NCBI RefSeq assembly: GCF_900110455.1
Contig: NZ_FOIS01000003.1
Coordinates: forward strand, 637,491-701,490
Direction of reading: 5' to 3'
From: Natrinema salifodinae
GTDB taxonomy: Archaea > Halobacteriota > Halobacteria > Halobacteriales > Natrialbaceae
DNA length: 64,000 nt
Below are positions 1 to 7,311 of this stretch, in pieces. The notes beneath the pieces were generated by a model, which was not told the DNA's origin, did no database searches, and worked only from the letters and a program-made list of their open reading frames with translations. Every line of letters begins with the position of its first letter. The first letter of the stretch is position 1. A program made the position numbers and the translations under genes.

Positions 1-362
1 CCCGACCGATCCGATTCGAGCACCCGCTCGAGTTCTCGCTCGAACTCCGCGTCGCTGAGTTCGCCGCTGACGTACTTCGATCGGAGCCGTTCCTCGGGGT
101 CCGTGCTCGAATCGGTCCGGTCGCGGTCGGCCGTCCGAGCGGCCGCGGTCGCGTCGGCCCTCGACCCGTCACCGAGAAGCGAGAACAGTCCGACGATCGC
201 CAGCGCGACGATCCCCAGGACGGTGAGGATCACGAGGGTCGAGACGACGGCCGCGACGACGGACAGCACGATGCCGACGATCGTCCCGACGACGCTCAGG
301 ACGACGAGCGCGAGCGCGAGCACGCCGAGTCCCTTGAGCAAGATTGTGCCGAGCCGTCCCAT
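1..362 (-). CDS. SHOCT-domain membrane protein, C-terminus cut by window edge
   Basis: An open frame starts at ATG 362-360 and runs off the left edge. The first 60 residues are almost entirely hydrophobic (Leu/Val/Ile/Ala/Gly), enough for two membrane segments. A short charged linker follows, then a segment of the type PEERL-R-KYVSGEL-DAEFE (about residues 86-112), which is the SHOCT (short C-terminal) domain signature. Such proteins are common in haloarchaea; SHOCT is a small oligomerisation or interaction module of unclear function. About 120 codons are visible, so little beyond the SHOCT motif should be missing. No neighbour suggests a role. Confidence 0.8.
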   Translation of the reverse strand, partial: MGRLGTILLKGLGVLALALVVLSVVGTIVGIVLSVVAAVVSTLVILTVLGIVALAIVGLFSLLGDGSRADATAAARTADRDRTDSSTDPEERLRSKYVSGELSDAEFERELERVLESDRS

Positions 363-472
363 ACGCGTCGTTCGGGAACGGCACACAAAAATCGCACGCG
401 GGGTCCGTTCGGGACGGCGCGCTCGCGAGAGGGGGCGGTCGGAAACCGTCTTCAGAGGCGCAGTCGAGGAAA

Positions 473-874
473 TTAGGAACTGTTCGAACGGAACTCGTCC
501 GCCCCGGGCGCCCCCGCGGCGGTCCGCTCGGTCAACCCGATGAGGTAGACGTCGAGCAGACAGACCAGCAGGATGGCAAGCGGGACGGCCACGTCGGTGT
601 AACTCACCGCGTCGAACTGCAGCGCCGTCACCACGAACGGTTCGTCGGGGGAGAGCGCGCCCGCGATCGTCCGCGCGCTCAGGAACACGAGCGCCAGGCC
701 GTAGAGCGCGAACCAGATCGCCCCGCGTTTCCACCGCCCGAGATAACAGTGGCCGAGGCCGGCGACGAGAACCGACAGCGGGTACGCCGGCCAGACCGGT
801 CGCGAGAGCGGACTCATCGACCGGGCGTACGTCGCGGAAGACAATCGGTGTTTCCCTCTGCTCCGATCGGTCAT
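473..874 (-). CDS. small haloarchaeal multi-pass membrane protein
   Basis: This is a 133-residue frame whose ATG (874) overlaps the stop of the upstream gene in an ATGA arrangement, which favours this start. An internal ATG at 817 would give 114 residues and removes a non-hydrophobic leader, so it remains possible. Hydrophobic segments lie near residues 30-45, 51-68 and 94-113. The first contains a Gly-rich GLGHCYLGRW stretch that resembles the loop of TM2-like small membrane proteins. No catalytic motif is visible. It is probably co-translated with the preceding 92-residue protein. Function unknown. Confidence 0.65.
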   Translation of the reverse strand: MTDRSRGKHRLSSATYARSMSPLSRPVWPAYPLSVLVAGLGHCYLGRWKRGAIWFALYGLALVFLSARTIAGALSPDEPFVVTALQFDAVSYTDVAVPLAILLVCLLDVYLIGLTERTAAGAPGADEFRSNSS

Positions 875-1149
875 TTCCGATACCGTTGGATCCCGAACCG
901 ACCGTAATCGCCGTACGCGAGCTCGAGCGAGCCGATCCACCAGTTCCACCGCTCCGGCGGCGTTCCCGCGGGCGCGTCTGACAACTCGTCGATAACGACG
1001 TCGGTCGTCAGCGTCGCCCCCACGTCGGCCTCGTACTGCCCGGCGTCCGCGAGGTCGACCGCCTGGCGAACCACGACGCGCGCCTGGCCTGGCGTCCCGC
1101 CGAACTCGTCGCGCAGGCGAGCCTCGAGTCGCTCCGGATCGATGAACAC
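871..1149 (-). CDS. conserved haloarchaeal hypothetical protein
   Basis: This is a soluble acidic protein of about 92 residues ending in RFGIQRYRK. The start is not certain: the frame has no convenient ATG, and GTG at 1149 (giving MFIDPERLEARL) is the most plausible. The sequence has a predicted helix followed by strand-rich regions and a Trp-rich patch (WNWWIGSLELAYGDYG) near residues 65-82. I do not recognise the family. Its stop overlaps the start of the downstream membrane protein gene by four bases, so the two are probably one transcript. A strong inverted repeat lies about 77 bases upstream. Confidence 0.6.
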   Translation of the reverse strand: MFIDPERLEARLRDEFGGTPGQARVVVRQAVDLADAGQYEADVGATLTTDVVIDELSDAPAGTPPERWNWWIGSLELAYGDYGRFGIQRYRK

Positions 1150-1225
1150 GAGCGGTCGTAGGACACGAACGTACTTGACTGTTCGAGCGGGCCGACTGCT
1201 CGCGGGACGAAGATCCCCCGCTGTC

Positions 1226-1250
1226 CAAAAGAGCGCTCTACGCTCTTTTG
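1226..1250. repeat. perfect 9-bp inverted repeat between divergent genes
   Basis: CAAAAGAGC (1226-1234) and GCTCTTTTG (1242-1250) are exact reverse complements around a 7-base loop. They lie between the minus-strand gene ending its start at 1149 and rps6e on the plus strand. The element CTTTTGA recurs at 1313-1319, where it sits 25-31 bases before the S6e start and looks like its TATA element. The repeat could therefore be paired, outward-facing promoter elements, or an operator. Confidence 0.55.
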
Positions 1251-1343
1251 AAGATTTGTCGAGGGTGCGGCCCAGCCGCGGCCGGATAGCGAACGTTCGG
1301 TTGGATCGATGTTCTTTTGAGCGACCGCCGTCTTCCGTCGGGC

Positions 1344-1739
1344 ATGGCAAGTTTCACTGTCGTCGTCGGCGACCCCGACTCCGGGTCGTCCTACCAGCTC
1401 GAGGCGGAGGAACAGGACGCGAACCGATTCGTCGGCAAGTCGATCGGCGAAGAAGTCGACGGTAGCGCAGTCGGACTCGACGGCTACACGCTCACGATCA
1501 CCGGCGGCTCCGACGAGGCCGGGCGCCCGCTCAACGAGGAGGTCGCGGGCCCGAACCTCAAGGAAGTCCTGATGGAAGGCCGCCAGACCGGCTACAAGCC
1601 GTCCCGTGACGGCGAGCGCCGCCGGGTCACCGTCCGCGGCCGCGAGGTCTCCGACGCCGTCGCACAGATCAACGCCTCGATCGTCGACCGCGGCAGCGCA
1701 GACGTCGACGAACTCCTCGGCGGCGAGGACGACGAGTAA
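1344..1739 (+). CDS. rps6e: 30S ribosomal protein S6e
   Basis: This 131-residue protein matches archaeal S6e from end to end. It has an N-terminal beta-rich core ([19 protein letters not shown]), the [12 protein letters not shown] loop, the highly conserved segment around [12 protein letters not shown] (about residues 53-64) and the [20 protein letters not shown] basic stretch (about 90-109). S6e is a component of the small ribosomal subunit. ATG 1344 is chosen because the conserved N-terminus begins there and a TATA-like CTTTTGA lies about 25-31 bases upstream, giving a nearly leaderless mRNA. The acidic tail [10 protein letters not shown] is typical for haloarchaea. Confidence 0.95.
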   Translation: MASFTVVVGDPDSGSSYQLEAEEQDANRFVGKSIGEEVDGSAVGLDGYTLTITGGSDEAGRPLNEEVAGPNLKEVLMEGRQTGYKPSRDGERRRVTVRGREVSDAVAQINASIVDRGSADVDELLGGEDDE

Positions 1740-1776
1740 CTCGTCGACTTCCCGTCCCGCACCTTATCGTTCTTCA

Positions 1777-2214
1777 ATGGCAGACAGAATTGCGAGCGAT
1801 CACCCATCAGTCCAGACGGTCCGGTCGTCCTGTACGGAGACCGCGACCGGCGTCAAACTCGAGATTCCGGCCGACGACCGCGACGCGTTTCCGACCGACG
1901 AGGTCGTCCGCGTCGTCCTCGACGGCGACGAACTGTTCGCGCGGATCGACCGGGCACTGACCGGCGACGATCTGGCGATCCCCGGCGTCTACGAGACGCC
2001 CGACCAGGCTCGCGACCCCAGCGGCGCGACCGATCGGCTCACGGAGTGGATCGACGACCACGACGTGCCGGTCGACGGTTCGGTCCTGATCGACATCGTC
2101 GAGCCCGAGTTCCTCTACGGACTGCGCGCGCCCGGCGAAACGGCGTACTACGACGCCCGCGAGCCGCCAACCGAGAGCCTGAGCGATATCGCAGAGCAGT
2201 TCGAGGACCAGTAG
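1777..2214 (+). CDS. conserved haloarchaeal protein (DUF7112-type)
   Basis: This 145-residue soluble acidic protein directly follows rps6e with a gap of 37 bases. From memory it corresponds to a Halobacteria-restricted family annotated DUF7112; I cannot verify this here. It has a basic-to-neutral N-terminal beta region (VKLEIPADDRDAFPTDEVVRVVLDGDELFARID), a central segment with a YETPDQARDPSG loop, and a C-terminal segment with LVEPEFLYGLRAPGE-type residues. No catalytic motif is evident. Co-orientation and short spacing suggest co-transcription with S6e. Function unknown. Confidence 0.75.
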   Translation: MADRIASDHPSVQTVRSSCTETATGVKLEIPADDRDAFPTDEVVRVVLDGDELFARIDRALTGDDLAIPGVYETPDQARDPSGATDRLTEWIDDHDVPVDGSVLIDIVEPEFLYGLRAPGETAYYDAREPPTESLSDIAEQFEDQ

Positions 2215-2470
2215 CCCGATCGCGGTCGTCCGGACCGGACCTCGGTTCGAGATCGAGCGCGAAACCGGATCGGAATCAAAGTCGGCGAGACGCGACTCGG
2301 CCGGATCTCGAAGCGTGTAGCCGAGCATCCGTCCGTGTCAACTCGTTTCCTCCCGGCTGTGCGAGTCGAGTCCGTCTGATCTCGGAACGGTGAAAATCAA
2401 ACTGTGACCGCGGGGACCGTCCGAACCGTGAATACCGCCCTTTTTCCACCTCCAGCGCGAAGCCGCGGCC

Positions 2471-2899
2471 ATGAGTGATCCACGCGAGGAGTTCCTCGCC
2501 GGCGAACGGCCCGAGGACGTCGCGCTGTTCCTGGCCGACTCGTACGTCTCCGACGAACGCCTCGAGCAGTTCGGCGACCGAGTCGACGACGGCACACTGA
2601 TCGTCGTCGACGGCGAGCGCGGACGGAGCGCCTTCCAGGCGGCGACCGGTACCGGTGCGATGGAGTTCGCCAAGTCGGCGATGAACCTCGAAGGGATCAT
2701 CGACGACGACCTCACGGGCGGGCAGTGTCCGGAGGCGCCAGGCGACGAGGACCACGCGGTGCAGTTCGTCTTCGCGTTCGCGGAGGAGCAAAACGAGGAG
2801 GTCGGCGGCATCTACGCCGAGGGCGACGTCATCCACGCCTACGCCCAGTGTACGTGCGGGACGGCGTTCTCGGACCGGTGGAACGCGTCCGAGGCCTAG
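2471..2899 (+). CDS. conserved haloarchaeal protein (DUF5807-type)
   Basis: This is a 142-residue acidic soluble protein starting at ATG 2471. It opens with DPREEFLAGERPEDVALFLADSYV and has a central glycine-rich segment (residues about 52-60). It ends with a single Cys-x-Cys motif (QCTCGTAF), plus one more Cys near residue 86. From memory this corresponds to the haloarchaeal family DUF5807. The three cysteines could bind a metal, but no complete zinc motif is present. The neighbours are unrelated, and the promoter may be the T-rich segment about 2441-2447. Function unknown. Confidence 0.75.
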   Translation: MSDPREEFLAGERPEDVALFLADSYVSDERLEQFGDRVDDGTLIVVDGERGRSAFQAATGTGAMEFAKSAMNLEGIIDDDLTGGQCPEAPGDEDHAVQFVFAFAEEQNEEVGGIYAEGDVIHAYAQCTCGTAFSDRWNASEA

Positions 2900-2983
2900 G
2901 CGTACCGCAGACCGGAAGCGGGAGTCTCGCCGTTTCAGCTGTAAGGTGCACGCTTTTGCGGCCGAATCGACTACTTTCGAGAC

Positions 2984-3679
2984 ATGAGTTCCTTCGAAAC
3001 GGGGCGGGAGACCGAGCGCGGATTCGGGCTCTCCAGCCGAGACGCACGCGTAATCGGCGGCGCGAGCCTGCTGATGGCGATCAACGTCGCGGTGATGTAC
3101 GCTCTGGTCGTGACGCCGCTTGCGACCGTCAACGAGTACCTGTTTAGGTTTCCGATCGTCGGCGCGATCGCCTACGGGGTCGCGATCATGGCCGGACAGC
3201 GAATCGCCGAGCGCGGGGTCACGGGCGGTGACCTGGGAATCGCGTTCGTCGGGATGGTCGTCCTGCAGTTGGCGTTCGGAATCTTCGGCGCGGGCGTGCT
3301 CCGGTTCGCGCCGCGGGCGGCGCAGCCGACGATCCTCGGGCTGACGGCGGTCGTCGTCGCCGTACTGACCGCCCTCATCACCGCCTACGTCTACGCCAGG
3401 TCGACGACGTTCGAGCACTGGGGCTCGTACGCGAACTACGCGTTCATCGGCGGGCTCGTGGCGATCCTCGTCGGCACGTTCTACGCGCCGGTGTTGCTCG
3501 CCGGCTTCGCGCTCATCTTCCTCGGGTTCCTGCTGCGACTGGGGTGGGAGATCTGGAAGGTGCGCGACGAGCGGACCGCGTCGGTCGCGCTCCAGACGAT
3601 CGGCGTCTACATCGCTGTCGCCGGGGTCTTCGTACACGTCCTCCAGCTGGTGATGCGGTACCTCGCGTCGCGACAGTAA
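2984..3679 (+). CDS. seven-helix membrane protein, possibly Bax-inhibitor-1/YccA-like
   Basis: This 231-residue protein has about seven hydrophobic segments (near residues 24-44, 55-70, 82-103, 111-133, 145-162, 164-184 and 203-224). The pattern of length, evenly spaced helices and short loops is like that of the TMBIM/BI-1 (YccA) family. I cannot identify the paired aspartates that define that family, so this is a topology-based suggestion. It is surely an integral membrane protein. It is monocistronic, with a TATA-like CTTTTGC about 30 bases before the start. The next gene is convergent. Confidence 0.6.
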   Translation: MSSFETGRETERGFGLSSRDARVIGGASLLMAINVAVMYALVVTPLATVNEYLFRFPIVGAIAYGVAIMAGQRIAERGVTGGDLGIAFVGMVVLQLAFGIFGAGVLRFAPRAAQPTILGLTAVVVAVLTALITAYVYARSTTFEHWGSYANYAFIGGLVAILVGTFYAPVLLAGFALIFLGFLLRLGWEIWKVRDERTASVALQTIGVYIAVAGVFVHVLQLVMRYLASRQ

Positions 3680-3725
3680 CGGTGCGTGGAAGCTGGAACA
3701 GTTACACGCGCAGTAACGCAAGCGG

Positions 3726-4973
3726 TTACGCGTCCGTCGTCTCGTCTTCCGTCGCGTCCGCTTCGTCGGCCTCGTCCGCGACGACCTCGCGGAACGCATC
3801 GAGGATGACCTGTTTCGTCACGGCGCCGCGGGAGGTCCAGTGGTTCGCAAAGTCGAGCATGTCGTCGTAGATGTCGGGCTTGCAGCCCGCGGCCTTGGGA
3901 TGGCCGCCACCGTTGACCTTCCCCGCGACCTCGTGACAGCGGTCGAACGCGTCGGTCCCGCGAATGGAGGCCGAGCCGGCCGGCTTGACGACCACCGAGG
4001 CGTCGGCGCCCTCCTCGCGCATCGCTTCGGCGACCTCGTTTTGCGAACAGCGGCCGTATGTGACGCCGACGGTGTAGCCGCCGATCTCGCGGTACTCCGC
4101 GCGGGCGATCGCGCGATCGATCAGCGCCTCCTTCTCGACCCGGCGCTCGGCGATGTACTCCTCGACCCAGTCGGGCAGGTCGACGCCGTACTCGCGGACT
4201 ACCTCGACGTACTCCGCGGGGTCGGTCCAGTAGGCGTAGTCCGCCAGGTCGTCGCTGCGCGGGTCCTCCCGCAGCCAGAGGTCGTGATCGCGGGTGACCG
4301 CCGCCAGGTCCTCGTACCGCTCGTCGAACTCGTAGTCGAGCGACCGGTAGACGACGTCGGCGCTGCACTCCTCGTCGGAGTCGCCGACGACCAGGTCGAC
4401 GCCGGCGTCGCGAACGGACTGCGCGACGTCGTCGCCCCACTGGTGGTGATCGTACCAGGCGACCCGATCGGCGGTCTCGAGCGCGGCCGCGAGTTCGTCC
4501 TCGACGTACTCGTAGCGGTCGGGTGCGAGGTCGCAGACGAAGAGATCGATCCCTTCGTCGCCGTACTCGGCGACGCGGGCCAGGGCGTCCTCGACGTCGT
4601 GGGGGCTGGCGGGGACGAGCGCGACGTTGTGCGGCGTCGGTTCGGGTTCCTCTAACGGATCGTCGGCGTCGCCGGCCTCGATGACGACGTTCTCCTCGTC
4701 GGCGTCGTCCGTCGCGTCGGCCGCGTCCTCGTCGTCCTCGGGTTCGGGAATGTTCTGTACGTCGCCGTAGGCTTCGCGGATGAGTGCGACGCAGGCCAGG
4801 CCGTCGGCGTCGGGGTCGGCGATGACCGCGACCTCGGCGCCCTCGAGCGCGGCCTCGATCTGCTGGTCTTCGAGGTCCTCCTCGAGGGTATCAGGCAGGA
4901 AGAAGCCGGTTCCCGGGAGGACGGACTTGCGGGCGAGCGGCAGGTCGCCGCTCGCGATGAGTTCGTCGTACAT
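3726..4973 (-). CDS. DHH/DHHA1 family phosphoesterase
   Basis: This 415-residue protein has the DHH superfamily layout. An N-terminal DPDADGLA motif (about residues 53-60) supplies metal-binding aspartates, the DHH triad lies at about 175-177 (WYDHHQW), and RDHD sits near 228-231. The C-terminal DHHA1 nucleic-acid-binding motif GGGHPKAAG lies at 355-363. The family includes RecJ-like nucleases and oligoribonucleases/cyclic-nucleotide phosphodiesterases; archaeal members of this type are often single-strand nucleases. An acidic insert (about residues 76-112) and an acidic C-terminal tail are haloarchaeal decorations. It is convergent with the preceding membrane protein gene. The exact substrate is not deducible. 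Confidence 0.88.
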   Translation of the reverse strand: MYDELIASGDLPLARKSVLPGTGFFLPDTLEEDLEDQQIEAALEGAEVAVIADPDADGLACVALIREAYGDVQNIPEPEDDEDAADATDDADEENVVIEAGDADDPLEEPEPTPHNVALVPASPHDVEDALARVAEYGDEGIDLFVCDLAPDRYEYVEDELAAALETADRVAWYDHHQWGDDVAQSVRDAGVDLVVGDSDEECSADVVYRSLDYEFDERYEDLAAVTRDHDLWLREDPRSDDLADYAYWTDPAEYVEVVREYGVDLPDWVEEYIAERRVEKEALIDRAIARAEYREIGGYTVGVTYGRCSQNEVAEAMREEGADASVVVKPAGSASIRGTDAFDRCHEVAGKVNGGGHPKAAGCKPDIYDDMLDFANHWTSRGAVTKQVILDAFREVVADEADEADATEDETTDA

Positions 4974-5068
4974 GGTACGCCCTGCGTGACCGGCCGGGAA
5001 GTAATCGCCGGTCTCGCGGTTCGCGGCGTGCGGGCGGCGGGAAGCCGTCGACGGCGGCGGGCGGCCGA

Positions 5069-5545
5069 TCAGACCTCGGCGGCCGAGTCGTCGCCGTCGA
5101 CATCGGTTTCGGTCTCGCCCGTCGGTTCGAGCTGGCGCACGGACAGGACGGGGACGGGCGAGGTGCGGACGATGCGTTCGGCGACGCTACCCAGCAGGAG
5201 GCGGTTCTCGCCGTGGCGACCGCGGGTGCCGGTCGCGACCACGTCCGCGTCGACCTCGCGAACGTACTCGCAGATCTCGGCGGCGGGCCGGCCCTCGCGA
5301 ATCGCGGTCGTTACCTCCCCGTCCGCCCGGTCCTCGACGGTGGCGAGCGCCGCGTCGGCGGTCGTCTCGAGGGCGGTGCGGAGTTCCTCCCGGAGCTGTT
5401 GGGGTGAGGCGTCGACCTCGCTGGCGTCGACCACCGACAGGGCGTGGACGTCGGCGTCGAACCGGTCAGCGAGATCGAGCGCGACGTCGACGGCCCGCTT
5501 GACGCTCTCGGAACCGTCGGTGGCGACCACGACCGTATCGAACAT
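5069..5545 (-). CDS. universal stress protein (UspA family), ATP-binding type
   Basis: This 158-residue protein starts at ATG 5545. It has the N-terminal strand and loop VVVATDGSESV (residues 5-15) and the nucleotide-binding signature G-x2-G-x9-G-S at 107-120, followed by the terminal strand SPVPVLSV. Presence of the signature predicts an ATP-binding Usp. A short acidic C-terminal extension (ETETDVDGDDSAAEV) follows. It is the first of three Usp genes within 2.1 kb and lies divergent from the second. Confidence 0.92.
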   Translation of the reverse strand: MFDTVVVATDGSESVKRAVDVALDLADRFDADVHALSVVDASEVDASPQQLREELRTALETTADAALATVEDRADGEVTTAIREGRPAAEICEYVREVDADVVATGTRGRHGENRLLLGSVAERIVRTSPVPVLSVRQLEPTGETETDVDGDDSAAEV

Positions 5546-5667
5546 ACACGGAGGTTTCGCTCGCGGTCGCTTAAACGTCCCCGTTCGGGCAGTCGCGACG
5601 ACGCCTGGCCGGCCGCAGCCGGTGGCGCTGGGGTGGCTTTTTTGTGACGGGCCACCCACTGCCGCGT

Positions 5668-6126
5668 ATGGACGCCAGCGAGCCGTTTACCGCCGACACC
5701 GTCCTCGCGCCGGTCGACGGGAGCGACGAGTCAGCTACCGCCGTCGAGTACGCCGTCGCCGTTGCCGACCGCTACGACGCCACCGTCCACGCCCTGTTCG
5801 TCCTCGGGCACGGCGTCGTTCACGGCCTCGAGGCGGGCACCGTCGACGAAACCGCCGTCGCGGAGGGCACGCAGGGCTTTTTCGACGAGATCCGGTCAAT
5901 CGCCGCGGACGCCGACGTGTCGCTCGCGACCTCGGTCGACGACGGCTTCTCGCAGACGCGGAAGACTCGACATCCGGGCAACGTCGTCCTCGACACCGCG
6001 GACACGATCGACGCCGACTTCATCGTGCTTCCGCGGGAACCCGTGACGGAAGCCGAGGCGGAGGTCCTCGAAAAGGCTGCTGAGTACGTTCTCTCGTACG
6101 CGAGCCAGCCCGTCCTCTCGGTGTAA
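5668..6126 (+). CDS. universal stress protein (UspA family), no ATP-binding loop
   Basis: This 152-residue Usp-fold protein starts at ATG 5668. It opens with VLAPVDGSDESATAVEYAVAVADRYDATVHALFV, a typical Usp N-terminal half, and ends with PVLSV. In place of the G-x2-G-x9-G-S nucleotide loop there is FIVLPREPVTEAEAEVLEKAAEY, so it belongs to the non-ATP-binding subclass. It is transcribed divergently from the neighbouring ATP-type Usp gene, about 120 bases apart. Its role is probably stress or signalling, not deducible further. Confidence 0.88.
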   Translation: MDASEPFTADTVLAPVDGSDESATAVEYAVAVADRYDATVHALFVLGHGVVHGLEAGTVDETAVAEGTQGFFDEIRSIAADADVSLATSVDDGFSQTRKTRHPGNVVLDTADTIDADFIVLPREPVTEAEAEVLEKAAEYVLSYASQPVLSV

Positions 6127-6172
6127 CCGCGGGTAGCCGGACGGCCGAGACTGGCGGCCGAGAGCGTCGGCC

Positions 6173-6748
6173 TCACTCGTCGTCGCCGTCGAGCAGAATG
6201 GCCATCTCCTGTTCGAAGCTCTCGGTGCCGGTCGCCTCGAACCCCACTCGTTCGTAGAGGGCGATCGCCGGGTTGTTCCAGCGCTCGACGGTCAGCCACA
6301 CGCGCCGGGTGTCGACGTCGGCGGCGTGGCCCAGCAGGTTCTCGAGCAGTACCGTCCCGATGCCGGCCCGTTGGTAGGCCTGCAGGACGAAGATCGCCAG
6401 CTCCCACTCGGTGTCGTCTCCCCGCTCGATCGTCGACGGATCGTCGACGTCCGGGACGAGCATCGCGTGGCCGACGGTGTCGCCCTCGTGGCGGGCGACG
6501 ACGTTGACGCTGTCCTCGCCGATCGTCTCGAGCCAGTTGCGGATGCGGTCCTCGCCGGTCGGCGGGATCCCCTGGGCCCGGTCGGAGGGGTCGAACTCGA
6601 CGTACATCGCGACGATATCGTCGATCGCGTCGGCGAAATCGTCCGGTGCGCGGACCTCGATCGACCGCCCCTCCCGATCCTCGAACGCCGTCGGCGGCGA
6701 GGGGAACGGGCCGGACGGCTCGTCCGGATACTGACGCGCTCCCACCAT
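6173..6748 (-). CDS. GNAT family N-acetyltransferase
   Basis: This 191-residue protein starts at ATG 6748. It shows the GNAT core: strand beta4 WELAIFVLQAYQRAG with the acetyl-CoA pyrophosphate loop Q-R-A-G-I-G (about residues 126-131), then helix TVLLENLL. The WNNPAIALYERVGF segment (about 157-170), which ends the fold in this family, follows. The substrate is unknown. The 28 residues before the domain are Pro-rich. The gene begins two bases after the stop of the upstream Usp gene (6751-7122), so the two are probably co-transcribed. That makes acetylation linked to stress response conceivable. Confidence 0.88.
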   Translation of the reverse strand: MVGARQYPDEPSGPFPSPPTAFEDREGRSIEVRAPDDFADAIDDIVAMYVEFDPSDRAQGIPPTGEDRIRNWLETIGEDSVNVVARHEGDTVGHAMLVPDVDDPSTIERGDDTEWELAIFVLQAYQRAGIGTVLLENLLGHAADVDTRRVWLTVERWNNPAIALYERVGFEATGTESFEQEMAILLDGDDE

Positions 6749-6750
6749 CG

Positions 6751-7122
6751 TTATCGCACCAGTTTGACCGTCGTGGGCGCGTTCAGCAGGACGAACTCGG
6801 TGATCGGTCCGAGCTGGATCTTGCCCATCGGGCTCAGGGTCCCCCCGCCGATGACCAGTTGGTCGTACTCGCCCTGTTCGGCGTAATCGACGAGGGCGCT
6901 GCCCGGATCGCCCTCGAGCGTCTCGACCGTGACGTCGTCGAGGCCGGCCTCCTCGAGCGCGTCGACCGCCTGGTCGTACATCTCGTCCTGCGAGCGTTTC
7001 GCCTCGGGCTTGTCGACGACGACGACGGTGAGGTCGTCGCCGACCGCCGTCGTTCGATCGATGGTCCGTCGGAGCGTCTTCACCGACTCGTCGCTGCCGC
7101 CGAGACCCAGCAACACGTTCAT
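6751..7122 (-). CDS. short universal stress protein (UspA family)
   Basis: This is a 123-residue Usp-like protein from ATG 7122. It begins MNVLLGLGGSDES, the Usp N-terminal strand and loop. It also has VVDKPEAKR, a helix pair, and YDQLVIGGGTLSPMGKIQLGPITEFVLLNAPTTVKLV, a modified nucleotide-loop region (G-G-G-x4-G-x4-G). It is shorter than typical 140-160 residue Usps because the central linker is compressed. The downstream GNAT gene starts two bases after its stop, indicating an operon. Confidence 0.85.
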   Translation of the reverse strand: MNVLLGLGGSDESVKTLRRTIDRTTAVGDDLTVVVVDKPEAKRSQDEMYDQAVDALEEAGLDDVTVETLEGDPGSALVDYAEQGEYDQLVIGGGTLSPMGKIQLGPITEFVLLNAPTTVKLVR

Positions 7123-7311
7123 ACACGTGCGTGTGAGCCGATACACGAAAACGGTTGTGCCGTCCCGAGAGCGGAGGGGACGGGAGCGCGAGCTACCGGG
7201 CGGAGCGTATCGCGGTGGAGCGCGGCGTAGGAGCGTCGTTCGGGTGGAAGGCGGTCGCATACGTTGCGCGGGACGACGCTGTTAAGAGCGTGTAGTGAGT
7301 ACGTTGACCGA

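Noticed and set aside
2276-3799. 507-codon minus-strand open frame opposite 2471-3679 genes
   Set aside because: Arg/Asp-rich antisense shadow of two well supported genes; the GC-rich codon pattern produces long stop-free antisense frames.
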